Assembly: GCA_035384605.1 (NCBI GenBank)
Contig: DAOOIV010000014.1
Location: 1-14,440, forward strand
Length of the DNA: 14,440 nt
Direction: 5' to 3'
Source of the DNA: Phycisphaerae bacterium
GTDB lineage: Bacteria > Planctomycetota > Phycisphaerae > UBA1845 > PWPN01
Part shown: positions 1 to 7,868 of the stretch, piece by piece
How the letters are laid out: each line of letters opens with the position of its first letter
Position numbering within the stretch: position 1 is the first letter of the stretch
Position numbers and translations under genes: made by a program
Notes under the pieces: model-generated
What the model was told of the DNA's origin: nothing
Databases searched by the model: none
Seen by the model: only the letters and a program-made list of their open reading frames with translations

Positions 1-1323
1 GAGTTCGGCGTTCCAGAGCAACTGATACAGCAAGTAGTACATTGGCATTGAGGTGTCAATCATCGAGACGTGGTGTGTCCCATAGCCCTGGACGCCGATC
101 CGGGCGATGTGCCTCATCTGGTCGGCCAGGATGTGCGGGAAATAGCGAGGTGTCCAGTAGTTGATGCCGACGTAGTCGTAGAATCGCACCGCTCCCGCTT
201 TTCTCACCCACTCGGCGGCGATTCGTTGGTCGATCTCCTTGTATTTGGGGTCGAAGTTCTGTGCCGTATCCTCGCAGAGAACGACGGTGACGTTATGACC
301 GATGTGCTCCACCGTCTTCGGCGGGGTGGTGGTCAACTGGTAGGCGAAGACGCCGAGTTGGCGGTCGGGGAACTCCTTGGCCGTTTGTGCCGCGACCCTG
401 GCGATAAGCTGGAAGTAGCTTTCGGAGAAGTTCCACATGCCGTTGTACGGCTCGGACTTGCCGTCGACGGCCAGACAGCGATCGCACTTGCACGCCGTCA
501 GGTTGTCGTTGACGCCGAAATTGGTTCCGCCTTCTCGAACGTATCTCATGAAGATATCGAACATGTCGGGGTGGGTGAAACAGGGGTGTACGTCGTGTTC
601 GACGTGCCGCTTGCCGTCCCAGAAAGCAAAGTACTCAGGATGATCACCGTATTTCTGCGGGTTCACCACCTGATTCAGCGCATGACCCGTCCCGTGATAG
701 GGGAGCTTGACGCCTTCGTGCGTCATCCGCATTCGTCGTCCGAAGTCGTCGGAGGGCATCCTGCCCCACATCTGACGTCCATAGAATGAGGGGTTTTCCA
801 GATAGGCTCCGCCTGGGGCATTCGGTTTGACATTGATTGCAAGCGATGTCGCCTTCGGCACGACCTCCCACAGCGGACCCGCGTAATACCAGCGGACGCC
901 AAACTGGTCCTGCAGGATTGTGTAGACGCCGTTGGCCGTACCCTGGGGAATGTTGCCCGCGACGATCAGGTTCTCGCCCAGCCGGGCGATCACGAAACCA
1001 TCGAGCTTGATATGCTTTCGGGCTTCGGCCGTGTCGTCGTATAGTGAAGTCTCGCCGATGTGCAGCGTCGGACCGGGCAGATCTTCGGTTCCCCTGGTGA
1101 CTTTGAGTTCCGCACCGCTAATCAGCTCGACGTACTTCGTCAGATCCTTGACTGCCGCATCCAGCACCGGGTTCTCACCGGCGACGAGGATTTCAACGAC
1201 TGGCTTGCGTTCCTGGACGATCACGCAGGATGTCACATCCGCGGCGCGGGTCACGTGCCAACCCGTTACCCCGTGGCTGATCGCGGTCATCAGCAACACC
1301 CGTGCGATAGGGCACGTTTTCAT
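1..1323 (-). CDS. Secreted DUF4838 domain protein, C-terminus cut by window edge
   Basis: The reading frame is open for 441 codons from an ATG at 1323 to the left window edge, so the C-terminus is missing. The N-terminus MKTCPIARVLLMTAISHGV with a following TRAA-D site looks like a weak Sec signal peptide. Residues about 41-95 resemble the GH67 alpha-glucuronidase N-terminal domain. The central part (from about 160) matches my memory of DUF4838 (PF16126): a NDNLTACKCDRC segment with a CxCxxC cluster (Cys278, 280, 283), then YNGMWNFSESYFQ and repeated aromatic, barrel-like strands. DUF4838 proteins are large, mostly exported, found in Planctomycetes and Bacteroidetes, and thought to act on polysaccharides, without a firm substrate. 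The start is supported by GGAG at 1331-1334, 7 bases upstream. The gene is divergent from the glycosyltransferase at 1544. Family is confident; activity is not. Confidence 0.9.
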   Translation of the reverse strand, partial: MKTCPIARVLLMTAISHGVTGWHVTRAADVTSCVIVQERKPVVEILVAGENPVLDAAVKDLTKYVELISGAELKVTRGTEDLPGPTLHIGETSLYDDTAEARKHIKLDGFVIARLGENLIVAGNIPQGTANGVYTILQDQFGVRWYYAGPLWEVVPKATSLAINVKPNAPGGAYLENPSFYGRQMWGRMPSDDFGRRMRMTHEGVKLPYHGTGHALNQVVNPQKYGDHPEYFAFWDGKRHVEHDVHPCFTHPDMFDIFMRYVREGGTNFGVNDNLTACKCDRCLAVDGKSEPYNGMWNFSESYFQLIARVAAQTAKEFPDRQLGVFAYQLTTTPPKTVEHIGHNVTVVLCEDTAQNFDPKYKEIDQRIAAEWVRKAGAVRFYDYVGINYWTPRYFPHILADQMRHIARIGVQGYGTHHVSMIDTSMPMYYLLYQLLWNAEL

Positions 1324-1445
1324 GGCAAAGCTCCGCCTGTTCAGGCCCCGAACGCCGTGTACGGTCGGCCGAGGATCCTCAGCCGACACGGATTCCTGAT
1401 CAGGTAATGTTAACCGGGGGTTGCGATCGGGCAAAGTCAGCGGCT

Positions 1446-1474
1446 GTTTCGACCCGGGCCTGATCGGCTATAAT
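1446..1474 (+). promoter_or_regulatory. Candidate sigma70 promoter for the 1544 glycosyltransferase
   Basis: A perfect TATAAT -10 box lies at 1469-1474, inside GGCTATAATGCC. The -35 region is poor: the best hexamer is TTTCGA at 1447-1452, 16 bases upstream, with only three consensus positions. A start near 1481 would give a leader of about 60 bases before the ATG at 1544. The site lies between two divergent genes and points the right way. Confidence 0.5.
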
Positions 1475-1543
1475 GCCCGCTGCCACAAGCACGGGCGTGC
1501 CGCGAGGAAGGCAGGGCGTCGCCCGATCGGAGTGGACGAAACG

Positions 1544-2728
1544 ATGGCCAGCACGCCGTCAGTCGCGATCATCATTGCCACGATGAACCGCCGGGACGTG
1601 GTGCTGTTCACGCTGGCCCGATTGCACGAACCGAATCGTATTCCCGGCGACTACGAAATCGCCGTCTGCGTCAATCCGTCGAGCGACAACACGGTCAAGG
1701 CGATCCGGGAGCGATTTCCTGACGTCCGAGTGATCAGTCTTGAGCGCAATCTCGGCAGTTGCGCCAAGGCCATCGGCGTTGCGGAGACCCGATCGGAATA
1801 CGTTGTCTTTCTTGATGACGATTCTCATCCCTGGCCGGACGCGATTGCCCGGATGTTCGAGAAGTTCCGGGCCGACAAGCGGTTGGGAGCGGCGGCGTTC
1901 ACCGTTCACCTGCCCGACGGCCGGCAGGAGTGCAGCGCCCTGCCCGGCGTTTTTGTGGGGTGTGGCGTGGGGTTTCGACGGGCTGCCCTGGATGCCGTGG
2001 GGGGGCTCGACGGCTCGTTTTTCATGCAAGCCGAGGAATATGACCTGAGCTTTCGCCTGGCGGCAGGCGGCTGGAAGGTCAAGACCTTCACGGATCTGGG
2101 TGTCGATCACCTCAAGACGCCCACTGCCCGCCTCAGCGGCCGAACGGTGCGGTACGATACCCGAAACAACCGAATCGTTATTGCCCGTTACCTGCCCGAT
2201 GAGTACGAGGAGGTTTACCGGCAGGACTGGATGCAGCGGTATCGATGGATCGGCGAAGCCAACGGGCATCTCCGGGATTACTGGAGGGGCCGGCTTGCCG
2301 GAGCGTTTCGCGCGACGCGCGATCGCCGGACCTACGCTCGTTGGCGGTTGTCTTCGACGGCGTTCGAATCATTGTTTCGTGTCAAGCACATCGCGAGCCA
2401 GATGCAGCGGCTGGCCGACAGCGGCGTCCGGCGCATCATTCTCGCGGACCTGGGCAAGAACATCTATCCGTTCGTTTACGGCGCTCAGTCGGCAGGGCTT
2501 GAGGTCCTGTGCATCGCCGATGACCGTTTCGCGCGGCCCGGGCGTCGTTATCGAGGCATTCCGGTCGTCGAGACGGCCGAGTCGCTGATGATGAAAGGCG
2601 ATGCCATCGTCGTTTCCAACGCATCAGCCGTTCACGCGGAGAGCCGCCATCGCGCCTTGGAGAAGGCGACCGATCTGCCGATTCACAGGTGGTTCGGATA
2701 TGACAAGCCCTTGCCCGAGGGCGTTTAG
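1544..2728 (+). CDS. Family 2 glycosyltransferase with a C-terminal Rossmann-like domain
   Basis: The 394-residue product has a GT-A fold start (VAIIIATMNRRD, residues 7-18), a metal/nucleotide-sugar DXD-type motif FLDDDSHP (Asp91-93), and an acceptor-side acidic motif AEEYDLSF (Glu164-165), all typical of GT2 enzymes that transfer a sugar from a nucleotide donor. No membrane segment is seen, so it should be cytosolic or peripheral. Residues about 284-394 form a second domain, beginning SGVRRIILADLGKN and continuing GLEVLCIADD and YRGIPVVET. This resembles the N-terminal Rossmann domain of PglD-type sugar acyltransferases or a methyltransferase C-terminal domain, and is not part of GT2. The frame is open upstream to a TTG at 1421, but ATG1544 begins exactly at the first beta strand, with GGAG 11 bases upstream (weak spacing). 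It converges on the NeuB-like gene. Family is sure; substrate is unknown. Confidence 0.92.
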   Translation: MASTPSVAIIIATMNRRDVVLFTLARLHEPNRIPGDYEIAVCVNPSSDNTVKAIRERFPDVRVISLERNLGSCAKAIGVAETRSEYVVFLDDDSHPWPDAIARMFEKFRADKRLGAAAFTVHLPDGRQECSALPGVFVGCGVGFRRAALDAVGGLDGSFFMQAEEYDLSFRLAAGGWKVKTFTDLGVDHLKTPTARLSGRTVRYDTRNNRIVIARYLPDEYEEVYRQDWMQRYRWIGEANGHLRDYWRGRLAGAFRATRDRRTYARWRLSSTAFESLFRVKHIASQMQRLADSGVRRIILADLGKNIYPFVYGAQSAGLEVLCIADDRFARPGRRYRGIPVVETAESLMMKGDAIVVSNASAVHAESRHRALEKATDLPIHRWFGYDKPLPEGV

Positions 2729-2823
2729 TCTCTTCCGTCGCAACTGGTGTGCATTTTGCGCGTGTGTTTCTGGATCGCAGAGCACCTGGGTTGCGGTCCG
2801 CAAAAAGGCGGTCGGCCTCAGGT
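2729..2823. other. Convergent intergenic gap with a perfect 13-base palindrome
   Basis: This 95-base gap separates the stops of two convergent genes. It holds TTGCGGTCCGCAA at 2791-2803, a 6+1+6 inverted repeat followed by an A run on the plus strand, which reads as a T run on the minus strand. As RNA it folds with only four pairs around a five-base loop, so it is a poor intrinsic terminator. It could be a protein site or a weak bidirectional stop. Confidence 0.3.
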
Positions 2824-3834
2824 TCAGGGTTGAAGATGGTCAGGCATGAGGGGTTTGCCCTTGGCCACCGGACAAGCCAGTCGCCTGCCCAGGAGTTCGC
2901 TTTCGCGTCCCGGAGCCAGGCCCCCGCCCGGTCGCAGCCAGTCCAGATGCTCCCATTTCAGCACCGTTCCGGCCGGAAGATCCCGTGCGGCCACGATGGA
3001 GCGTCGCGTCGCAAGGGCCAGGGGCTGCTCGGCTTCGAGCATGCGCTTTTCCTGCGAACCGAGCATCTCCTCGGCCAACCGTACACGGCGGACCAGGTCG
3101 GCCATATCCGACGGGTCGGCCGACAATCGGTGATCGCGGAAGTCGGAGTATGTCTTGGAGATGGTGAAATGCTTTTCAATGATGCGAGCACCGCACGCCA
3201 CCGAGAGCACGGCCGCCTCAATGCCGACGGTATGATCCGAATACCCCACCGTCACGCCCAGCGAGGCCAGTTTCCGAATGGCCAGCAAATTGGCATCCTT
3301 GGCGGGTGTCGGGTAACTGACGACGCAATGCAGGACGGCCAGGCCCGGATCAACGCCCAGCTCCGTCCAGATCCGCTCGATGAAGCCTTTTGTCCGACGC
3401 ACATCCTCCAGGTCCGCCAAGCCGGCCGAAAGGATGATCGGCTTGCCCGTCCGGGCGATTACGTCGATCAGCGGGAAGAAGTTGTTGTCGCCGGAGGCGA
3501 TCTTGAACGCGGGGACGAGCGGCGCAAGAAACCCGGCGCTCTGCAGATCAAACGGCGTTGAGAGGAAGAGGACGCCGGCATTCGTCGCCACTTCCTGCAA
3601 TCGGGCAAACTGCTCATACGATAGCTGGAAGCGTCGTAGCATTGCCAGACGTTTCTCTTCGCCGGGTGAAACGAGTCGTTCCGGCACGATGGTCTGGAAC
3701 TTGACCGCGTCGACCCCCGCCTGGGCGGCCCGGAGGATCATCTCTTGCGCAAGCGAATAAGAGCCTTCGTGGTTGTTGCCGATCTCGGCCGCCACCATCA
3801 CTCGCTGATTCAGATCGAGCTCGCCTATTCGCAT
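2824..3834 (-). CDS. NeuB/SpsE-family sugar-acid synthase (N-acetylneuraminate synthase-like)
   Basis: The 336-residue product has the normal family length (about 335-350). These enzymes condense phosphoenolpyruvate with an N-acyl amino sugar to give a nine-carbon keto acid. Residues 14-25 (VAAEIGNNHEGS), KFQT at 45-48, FKIASGD at 110-116, VGYSDHT at 196-202 and IEKHF at 219-223 are hallmark TIM-barrel motifs. Glu17, Lys45, His201 and His222 sit where catalytic or metal residues are expected, followed by RDHRLSADP at 233-241. Residues from about 277 form the C-terminal SAF (antifreeze-like) domain, starting RRSIVAARDLPAGT. The start ATG3834 has GAGG 7 bases upstream and lies 9 bases after the acetyltransferase stop. 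It is the last gene of the operon. Whether the product is sialic, legionaminic, pseudaminic or another acid cannot be read from the sequence. Confidence 0.93.
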   Translation of the reverse strand: MRIGELDLNQRVMVAAEIGNNHEGSYSLAQEMILRAAQAGVDAVKFQTIVPERLVSPGEEKRLAMLRRFQLSYEQFARLQEVATNAGVLFLSTPFDLQSAGFLAPLVPAFKIASGDNNFFPLIDVIARTGKPIILSAGLADLEDVRRTKGFIERIWTELGVDPGLAVLHCVVSYPTPAKDANLLAIRKLASLGVTVGYSDHTVGIEAAVLSVACGARIIEKHFTISKTYSDFRDHRLSADPSDMADLVRRVRLAEEMLGSQEKRMLEAEQPLALATRRSIVAARDLPAGTVLKWEHLDWLRPGGGLAPGRESELLGRRLACPVAKGKPLMPDHLQP

Positions 3835-3843
3835 GCTGCGGCC

Positions 3844-4578
3844 TCAAGCATGGTGATAGTGAAATACGTATTGGGCCTCGGTCATTCGGAAACCGGCGCT
3901 CTCGTAGAGCCTTACGGAAGCGATATTGGCTATCTGCGTGCCAACGCGAATCAGTTCGCCCGCGCGGGTTCTCGACTCCACAAACGCGATCATCTCCGCG
4001 CCGAGTCCCCGGCGCCGATAGCGTTCGTCGACGGCGATCAGATCGATGACCAGCGATCCGTCGGCGGCTCGGAGCAACTGCAGGAAGCCCGCGACCTCTT
4101 CGTCGACCTGGATGACAACCATCTGATGTCCCCGGGTGCCGGCGAAGTATGCGGCCACCCAATCGGCCTTGATCCGGTCGGCGGTTTCCCTCGGGATCTG
4201 GGGGTCGAGGTGGAATCGCGAGTATCTGAAGCTGCTCCGGGCCAACTCGACGGTGGCGTCGCGATCCGACGGCTTGGCCAGTCGAACCCCTGAGTCTTCC
4301 GTTTCCTGGCGACCCGGATAAGCCTTCTTCTCGAAGATGACGTTGGTGTCCACGAGGCGAAAATCATGTCGCTGGAGAAAACGCAGGCCTTCCATGAAAG
4401 TCGGCGAGACCTTCGTGTAGACGAACGCGGGCCTATTGAGAATCGCCAGCAGAGCGTCCCGTTCAGCCTCGCCGGCCGGGTCGAGCAAGGCCTCATCGAC
4501 GGTCAGACGGTACGTTTCACGGCCGAGCCTCTCGGCCAACCAGGCATCCGGCTTGAGGTGATCGGTAACGCCGCTCAT
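3844..4578 (-). CDS. GNAT-family N-acetyltransferase, WecD/SpsD-like
   Basis: The 244-residue product is predicted to acylate an amino sugar using acetyl-CoA. The C-terminal half (about 95-244) is a GNAT domain: the acetyl-CoA pyrophosphate loop is RRRGLG (residues 188-193), with NIASVRLYESAGF at 218-230. The N-terminal part is an extra region containing DFRLVDTNVIFEKK. With SSFRYSRFHLDPQIP it resembles TDP-fucosamine acetyltransferase WecD and SpsD-type proteins as I know them. An upstream in-frame ATG at 4605 exists, but ATG4578 has a strong GGAGG at 4585-4589, 6 bases away, and is preferred. A 96-base gap separates it from the epimerase upstream; it ends 9 bases before the NeuB-like gene. 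Its place between amination and condensation genes fits N-acylation of the aminated sugar. The acyl group is unknown. Confidence 0.85.
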   Translation of the reverse strand: MSGVTDHLKPDAWLAERLGRETYRLTVDEALLDPAGEAERDALLAILNRPAFVYTKVSPTFMEGLRFLQRHDFRLVDTNVIFEKKAYPGRQETEDSGVRLAKPSDRDATVELARSSFRYSRFHLDPQIPRETADRIKADWVAAYFAGTRGHQMVVIQVDEEVAGFLQLLRAADGSLVIDLIAVDERYRRRGLGAEMIAFVESRTRAGELIRVGTQIANIASVRLYESAGFRMTEAQYVFHYHHA

Positions 4579-4583
4579 GGCAG

Positions 4584-4590
4584 ACCTCCA
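4584..4590 (-). promoter_or_regulatory. Shine-Dalgarno that fixes the GNAT start
   Basis: On the minus strand TGGAGGT lies 5 bases upstream of ATG4578 (6 when counted from GGAGG). It decides for this start over the in-frame ATG at 4605, which has no such signal. Confidence 0.7.
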
Positions 4591-4627
4591 TGTCCATCGG
4601 GCCAACGTGGCCGTCGTTTTCGGTACC

Positions 4628-4639
4628 GCTGCGCGCAGC
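4628..4639. repeat. 12-base palindrome in the only wide gap of the operon
   Basis: GCTGCGCGCAGC is a perfect self-complementary 12-mer. It lies in the 96-base gap between the epimerase and acetyltransferase genes, where all other junctions in the operon are at most 9 bases. It may form a small hairpin that tunes expression or RNA stability, but GC-rich palindromes of this size are not rare. Confidence 0.35.
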
Positions 4640-4674
4640 CGCCCGGTAGCGTTTCAATCTTCCGCGCCAGATGC

Positions 4675-5706
4675 TCAGGCCGCACAGGCCGGGGCGAACA
4701 GCTCCTTGTACCAGCGGGCGTACTCGGCCATGCCGAGCTCCAACGGATACCGAGGCTGGTAACCGATCAATCGCTTCGCCTTGTCCACGCAAAGGGTACC
4801 GCGGTCGGGCATCAGATTATCCTTCGGCGTATACTCGACCTTAATACCGGGAAAGTGCCCGGCCACGATCCCGGCCAACTCGGCGATCGACCGCGACTGC
4901 CCGTAAGTCAGATTGAACGTCTGGTTCAGTGCGTTCTCGTTCTCCAACACGTTCACGATACCCGAGACCAGGTCTGCGATGTAGGTGAAGTCCAGTCGAT
5001 CCGAACCATCGCCGTTGACGGTGATGGGCAGGCCCCGGGCGGCGTTTTCCATGAAGATCTGGCTGACGCGGCGACTGATACAGCGCTCGCCGTAGAGGGC
5101 CGAGGGGCGAACGATGGTATACGGGAGGTTGAACACCTGATTGTAGGCGATAACGATTTTCTCGCCGGCGAATTTCAGGGCTCCGTAGATACCCAGGGGC
5201 TCGCAGACGGTGTCCTCATCGACCGTGGGGGTCTTGAAGTTGCCGTAGACCATGCTCGATGAGAGATAGACGAAGTGGCGTATATGCAGCTTTGTGGCCC
5301 GGGCGATGTCCAGGGCGTTTTCCAGCGTCCGCAGGCTGTGATCGAACGTGGAAAAGGGGTCCTTGTTGGACTTGCCGGCATGGGCCACCGCCGCCAAGTG
5401 GACGATGGCGTCCGGGTCGAAGGAGGCGAGCACCTGCGACAGGCCGTTGTAGTCGCGGGCATCCATCACCTCCAACGGGATGGCACGGTCCTCCAGCAGG
5501 TCAAGCCGTTCGCGGATTACCCGCAGGTAGAGTTCGGCGTTCGCGTTCGTCCTGCCTTCACGATGCAGGCTGTAGAGATTGTTGACCGCCAGACTGTCCA
5601 CCACGAGCACCTCGGCACCGAGACTCTTGAGCCTCAAAGCCAGGTGGTGGCCGATGAAGCCCGCCCCGCCAACCAACGCGATTCGACGTTCAGAAAAGTC
5701 GCTCAT
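4675..5706 (-). CDS. NAD-dependent sugar epimerase (extended SDR)
   Basis: The 343-residue product has the length of UDP-sugar 4-epimerases and related extended short-chain dehydrogenases. It shows the nucleotide loop GGAGFIG (13-19), Asp37 at the end of beta 2 for NAD, LAAVAH at 104-109, the SSSMVYG active-site segment (Ser149-151) and the catalytic pair Tyr174xxxLys178 (YGALK). Further on come RPSALYG, and DFTYIADL, typical of the family. The segment after beta 5 reads S-M-V-YG rather than the T-D-E-VYG expected of 4,6-dehydratases, so epimerisation or reversible oxidation is more likely than dehydration. Its ATG overlaps the aminotransferase stop by one base (TGATG), which indicates translational coupling. 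The substrate is probably a nucleotide sugar of the same pathway; it is not identified. Confidence 0.9.
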   Translation of the reverse strand: MSDFSERRIALVGGAGFIGHHLALRLKSLGAEVLVVDSLAVNNLYSLHREGRTNANAELYLRVIRERLDLLEDRAIPLEVMDARDYNGLSQVLASFDPDAIVHLAAVAHAGKSNKDPFSTFDHSLRTLENALDIARATKLHIRHFVYLSSSMVYGNFKTPTVDEDTVCEPLGIYGALKFAGEKIVIAYNQVFNLPYTIVRPSALYGERCISRRVSQIFMENAARGLPITVNGDGSDRLDFTYIADLVSGIVNVLENENALNQTFNLTYGQSRSIAELAGIVAGHFPGIKVEYTPKDNLMPDRGTLCVDKAKRLIGYQPRYPLELGMAEYARWYKELFAPACAA

Positions 5707-6854
5707 CAGTTGATTCCAGAAAGAACTTCCTCAATTGCTGACACCATGTAGTCCACGTCTTCCCGATTCACATGCGGCCCAACGGGCAGTGCCACGCCGC
5801 GGTCGCTGATCATCGACGCGACGGGAAACGCGTCCTCCGCGCAGCCGTACTTCCTGCGATAATAGGTCATGCGCGGCACGGGCTTGGGGTAATAGACACT
5901 CGTTCCGACGCCCCTGGCCTTGAGGGCCTCCATGATCTCGGGCCGTCGCTCCGCCCATTTCGGCTGGAGGAGCATTACCATGCAGTAGTAGGAGCTCTGG
6001 AAATGCTCGTGCGTGGATTGCAGGAGCTCGATACCCGGTATTTCCTTCAACGCGGCCTCAAGGGCCTCGTGGTTCTCACGCCGTCGCCGCAGGAACTCCG
6101 GCAGCTTCTTCATCTGCTCGATACCCATGGCCGCCCCGATCTCATTGAGTCGATAGTTCAGCCCGAGTCCCTGTACGTCGTACATACCCGGCACGCGTCG
6201 GTCCTCGACCACGTTCCGGTCGATGCCGAAGGCCCGCAGTCTGGCGACTGATTCGTTGACCGTCCGGTGGCGGGAGATGACCATGCCGCCCTCGCCGGTG
6301 GTGATGTGCTTTACCGGATAGAACGAGAAGCAGCCTACATCGCCAAGCAGACCCGCGTGAATGCCCCGGTAATACGTGCCGAGCGCCAGGGCGCAGTCTT
6401 CAACAACGAACAGGTTGTGACGCCGCGCCATGTCCATGACCGCGTCCATGTCCACCGGCAGGCCGAGATAGTGGACCACGGCCAAGGCCTTGGTTCGCTC
6501 ATTGATCAGCGGCTCGATGCGAGAAATGTCGATATTGCCGGTCTTCGGCTCAGAGTCCACAAACACCGGCCTGGCCCCGACGAGTTCCACGCAATGAGCC
6601 GTGGCGGTATGCGTCTGGGTCGGCACGATGACTTCATCGCCGGGCCCGAGGCCCAGGTGCATATACACCAAGTGCATTGATGCGGTGCACGAAGCCGTCG
6701 CCACCGCGGCCGGCGCACCCGTGAAGGCCGCGAAGGCCCGCTCAAACTCTTTCACCCGGGGCCCGTGCGTCAGGGTGACGTCGTTCAGCACCTCGGCCAC
6801 CGCCCGCCGTTCCGCTTCGTCAATCATCGGACGTCCAAACGGTATCTGTCTCAT
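5706..6854 (-). CDS. DegT/DnrJ/EryC1/StrS-family PLP sugar aminotransferase
   Basis: The 382-residue product is full length for this fold-type I family, which moves an amino group from glutamate to a keto nucleotide sugar. Visible family marks are IPFGRPMID at the N-terminus, THGPRVKEFE (29-38), ATASCTASMHL (52-62), the VVEDCALALG segment with PLP-ring Asp153, and CFSFYPVKHITTGEGG (175-190), where Lys182 should form the Schiff base. C-terminal ISDRGVALPVGPHV is also typical. It lies directly after a Gfo/Idh/MocA dehydrogenase (9-base gap), the same pairing as WlbA/WlbE, where oxidation at C3 makes the ketone that is then aminated. This is suggestive, not proof, of C3 amination here. A 4-amination role as in SpsC/PseC/LegC remains possible. 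TAGG about 8 bases upstream supports the start. Confidence 0.93.
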   Translation of the reverse strand: MRQIPFGRPMIDEAERRAVAEVLNDVTLTHGPRVKEFERAFAAFTGAPAAVATASCTASMHLVYMHLGLGPGDEVIVPTQTHTATAHCVELVGARPVFVDSEPKTGNIDISRIEPLINERTKALAVVHYLGLPVDMDAVMDMARRHNLFVVEDCALALGTYYRGIHAGLLGDVGCFSFYPVKHITTGEGGMVISRHRTVNESVARLRAFGIDRNVVEDRRVPGMYDVQGLGLNYRLNEIGAAMGIEQMKKLPEFLRRRRENHEALEAALKEIPGIELLQSTHEHFQSSYYCMVMLLQPKWAERRPEIMEALKARGVGTSVYYPKPVPRMTYYRRKYGCAEDAFPVASMISDRGVALPVGPHVNREDVDYMVSAIEEVLSGIN

Positions 6855-6863
6855 CAGCTTTGC

Positions 6864-7868
6864 CTAGAGATAGTTCACTTCGACCGCGCCGGCCTGCCTG
6901 GTTGCCCGCTCGATGGCAACACAGATGGACATTGCCCTAAACGCGTCGTCCGCGGTTACCGCCGGCCGGGTTCCTTCCAGAATCGCGTTCACAAAGCTGC
7001 GAATCAGGTCGCCCTTGTGAACACCGGGGTACTCGGTCCGGATCTCCTGCACCGGATCGGCCGGCTCACGCGACTGATACAACCGGGCGCAGTCTCGGTC
7101 GTTCACGAATGTTCCACGGCTGCCGTAAACCGTCAGACCGTGAAAATGCGGCATCACACAGCCGAAATTCGCCGTCACCTTTCCGACCATTCCGCTTTCG
7201 AACCGCAGGCAGGCGACCACCATATCATCGAACCGGAAGGCCGAGTCCTTCGAGCAGATCCGGTTTCCGTAAGCCTGCACTTCCACGATTGTGTCGCCGG
7301 TCAGCCACAGCAGCAGATCCACCATGTGGACCGCACCGCCATGCACGACGGAGTAATAGGTTGCTTGCCCGCGCCATCCTTGCGTCAGTTTGTGCAGCCG
7401 TCCGTAGTTGTAGTCGGCTTCCGCGTAGTACAGCTCGCCCAGCTTGCCGGTATCGATCATGTTCTTGAGCGAGGTGAACCGCGGCGACATCCGCAGCACC
7501 AAATTCGACGACAGCACCGTGCCGGGATGCTCCTCCAGCAGTGTTCGTAGTTGTCGTCCTTCCTCTTCGCGCAGGAACATCGGTTTCTCCACGAATACGT
7601 GCTTGCCGTTGCGGATTGCCCGTGCGGCCTGCTCGAAGTGAAAATGGTCGTAGGTCGCGATCGACACCACGTCGACGGACGGATCGTCCAGCACCTCTTC
7701 TGCATTTGCCTTCATCGCTACGCCCGGATGGCGGGCGGCGACTTCTCGTCGTTTGTCCTCGTTGAAATCGCACAGGGCGACCACCTCGCAGCCTGGATGC
7801 TCCCGGTAACCGGCGATGTGCCGCTCACCAACCCCCAAGCCGATGATGCCCACTCTGAGCTTGCTCAT
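6864..7868 (-). CDS. Gfo/Idh/MocA-family NAD(P)-dependent oxidoreductase
   Basis: The 334-residue product begins with a Rossmann domain: VGIIGLGVGERH (6-17) carries GxGxxG-like glycines, Asp34 closes beta 2, SIATYDHFHFEQA follows, and HVFVEKPMF (90-98) contains the EKP signature whose Lys95 is catalytic. The C-terminal alpha/beta domain has the conserved VHGGAVHMVDLLLWLTGD stretch (175-192), in which His181 and Asp184 occupy the usual substrate or proton-relay positions. The family oxidises or reduces sugars, including nucleotide sugars (WlbA, for example). Its ATG overlaps the cytidylyltransferase stop by four bases (ATGA), so it is translationally coupled. It is immediately followed by the aminotransferase gene, which suggests it makes the keto substrate for amination. 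The oxidised carbon and the donor are not known. Confidence 0.92.
   Translation of the reverse strand: MSKLRVGIIGLGVGERHIAGYREHPGCEVVALCDFNEDKRREVAARHPGVAMKANAEEVLDDPSVDVVSIATYDHFHFEQAARAIRNGKHVFVEKPMFLREEEGRQLRTLLEEHPGTVLSSNLVLRMSPRFTSLKNMIDTGKLGELYYAEADYNYGRLHKLTQGWRGQATYYSVVHGGAVHMVDLLLWLTGDTIVEVQAYGNRICSKDSAFRFDDMVVACLRFESGMVGKVTANFGCVMPHFHGLTVYGSRGTFVNDRDCARLYQSREPADPVQEIRTEYPGVHKGDLIRSFVNAILEGTRPAVTADDAFRAMSICVAIERATRQAGAVEVNYL

Noticed and set aside
70..789. 239-residue plus-strand frame
   Set aside because: Antisense to the DUF4838 coding region; the minus frame is continuous for 441 codons with recognisable motifs.
1559..2269. 236-residue minus-strand frame
   Set aside because: Antisense to the GT2 gene with its intact DDD motif; no family features in the minus translation.
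6765..7550. 261-residue plus-strand frame
   Set aside because: Antisense to the oxidoreductase and the end of the aminotransferase; His/Arg-rich composition and no motif.
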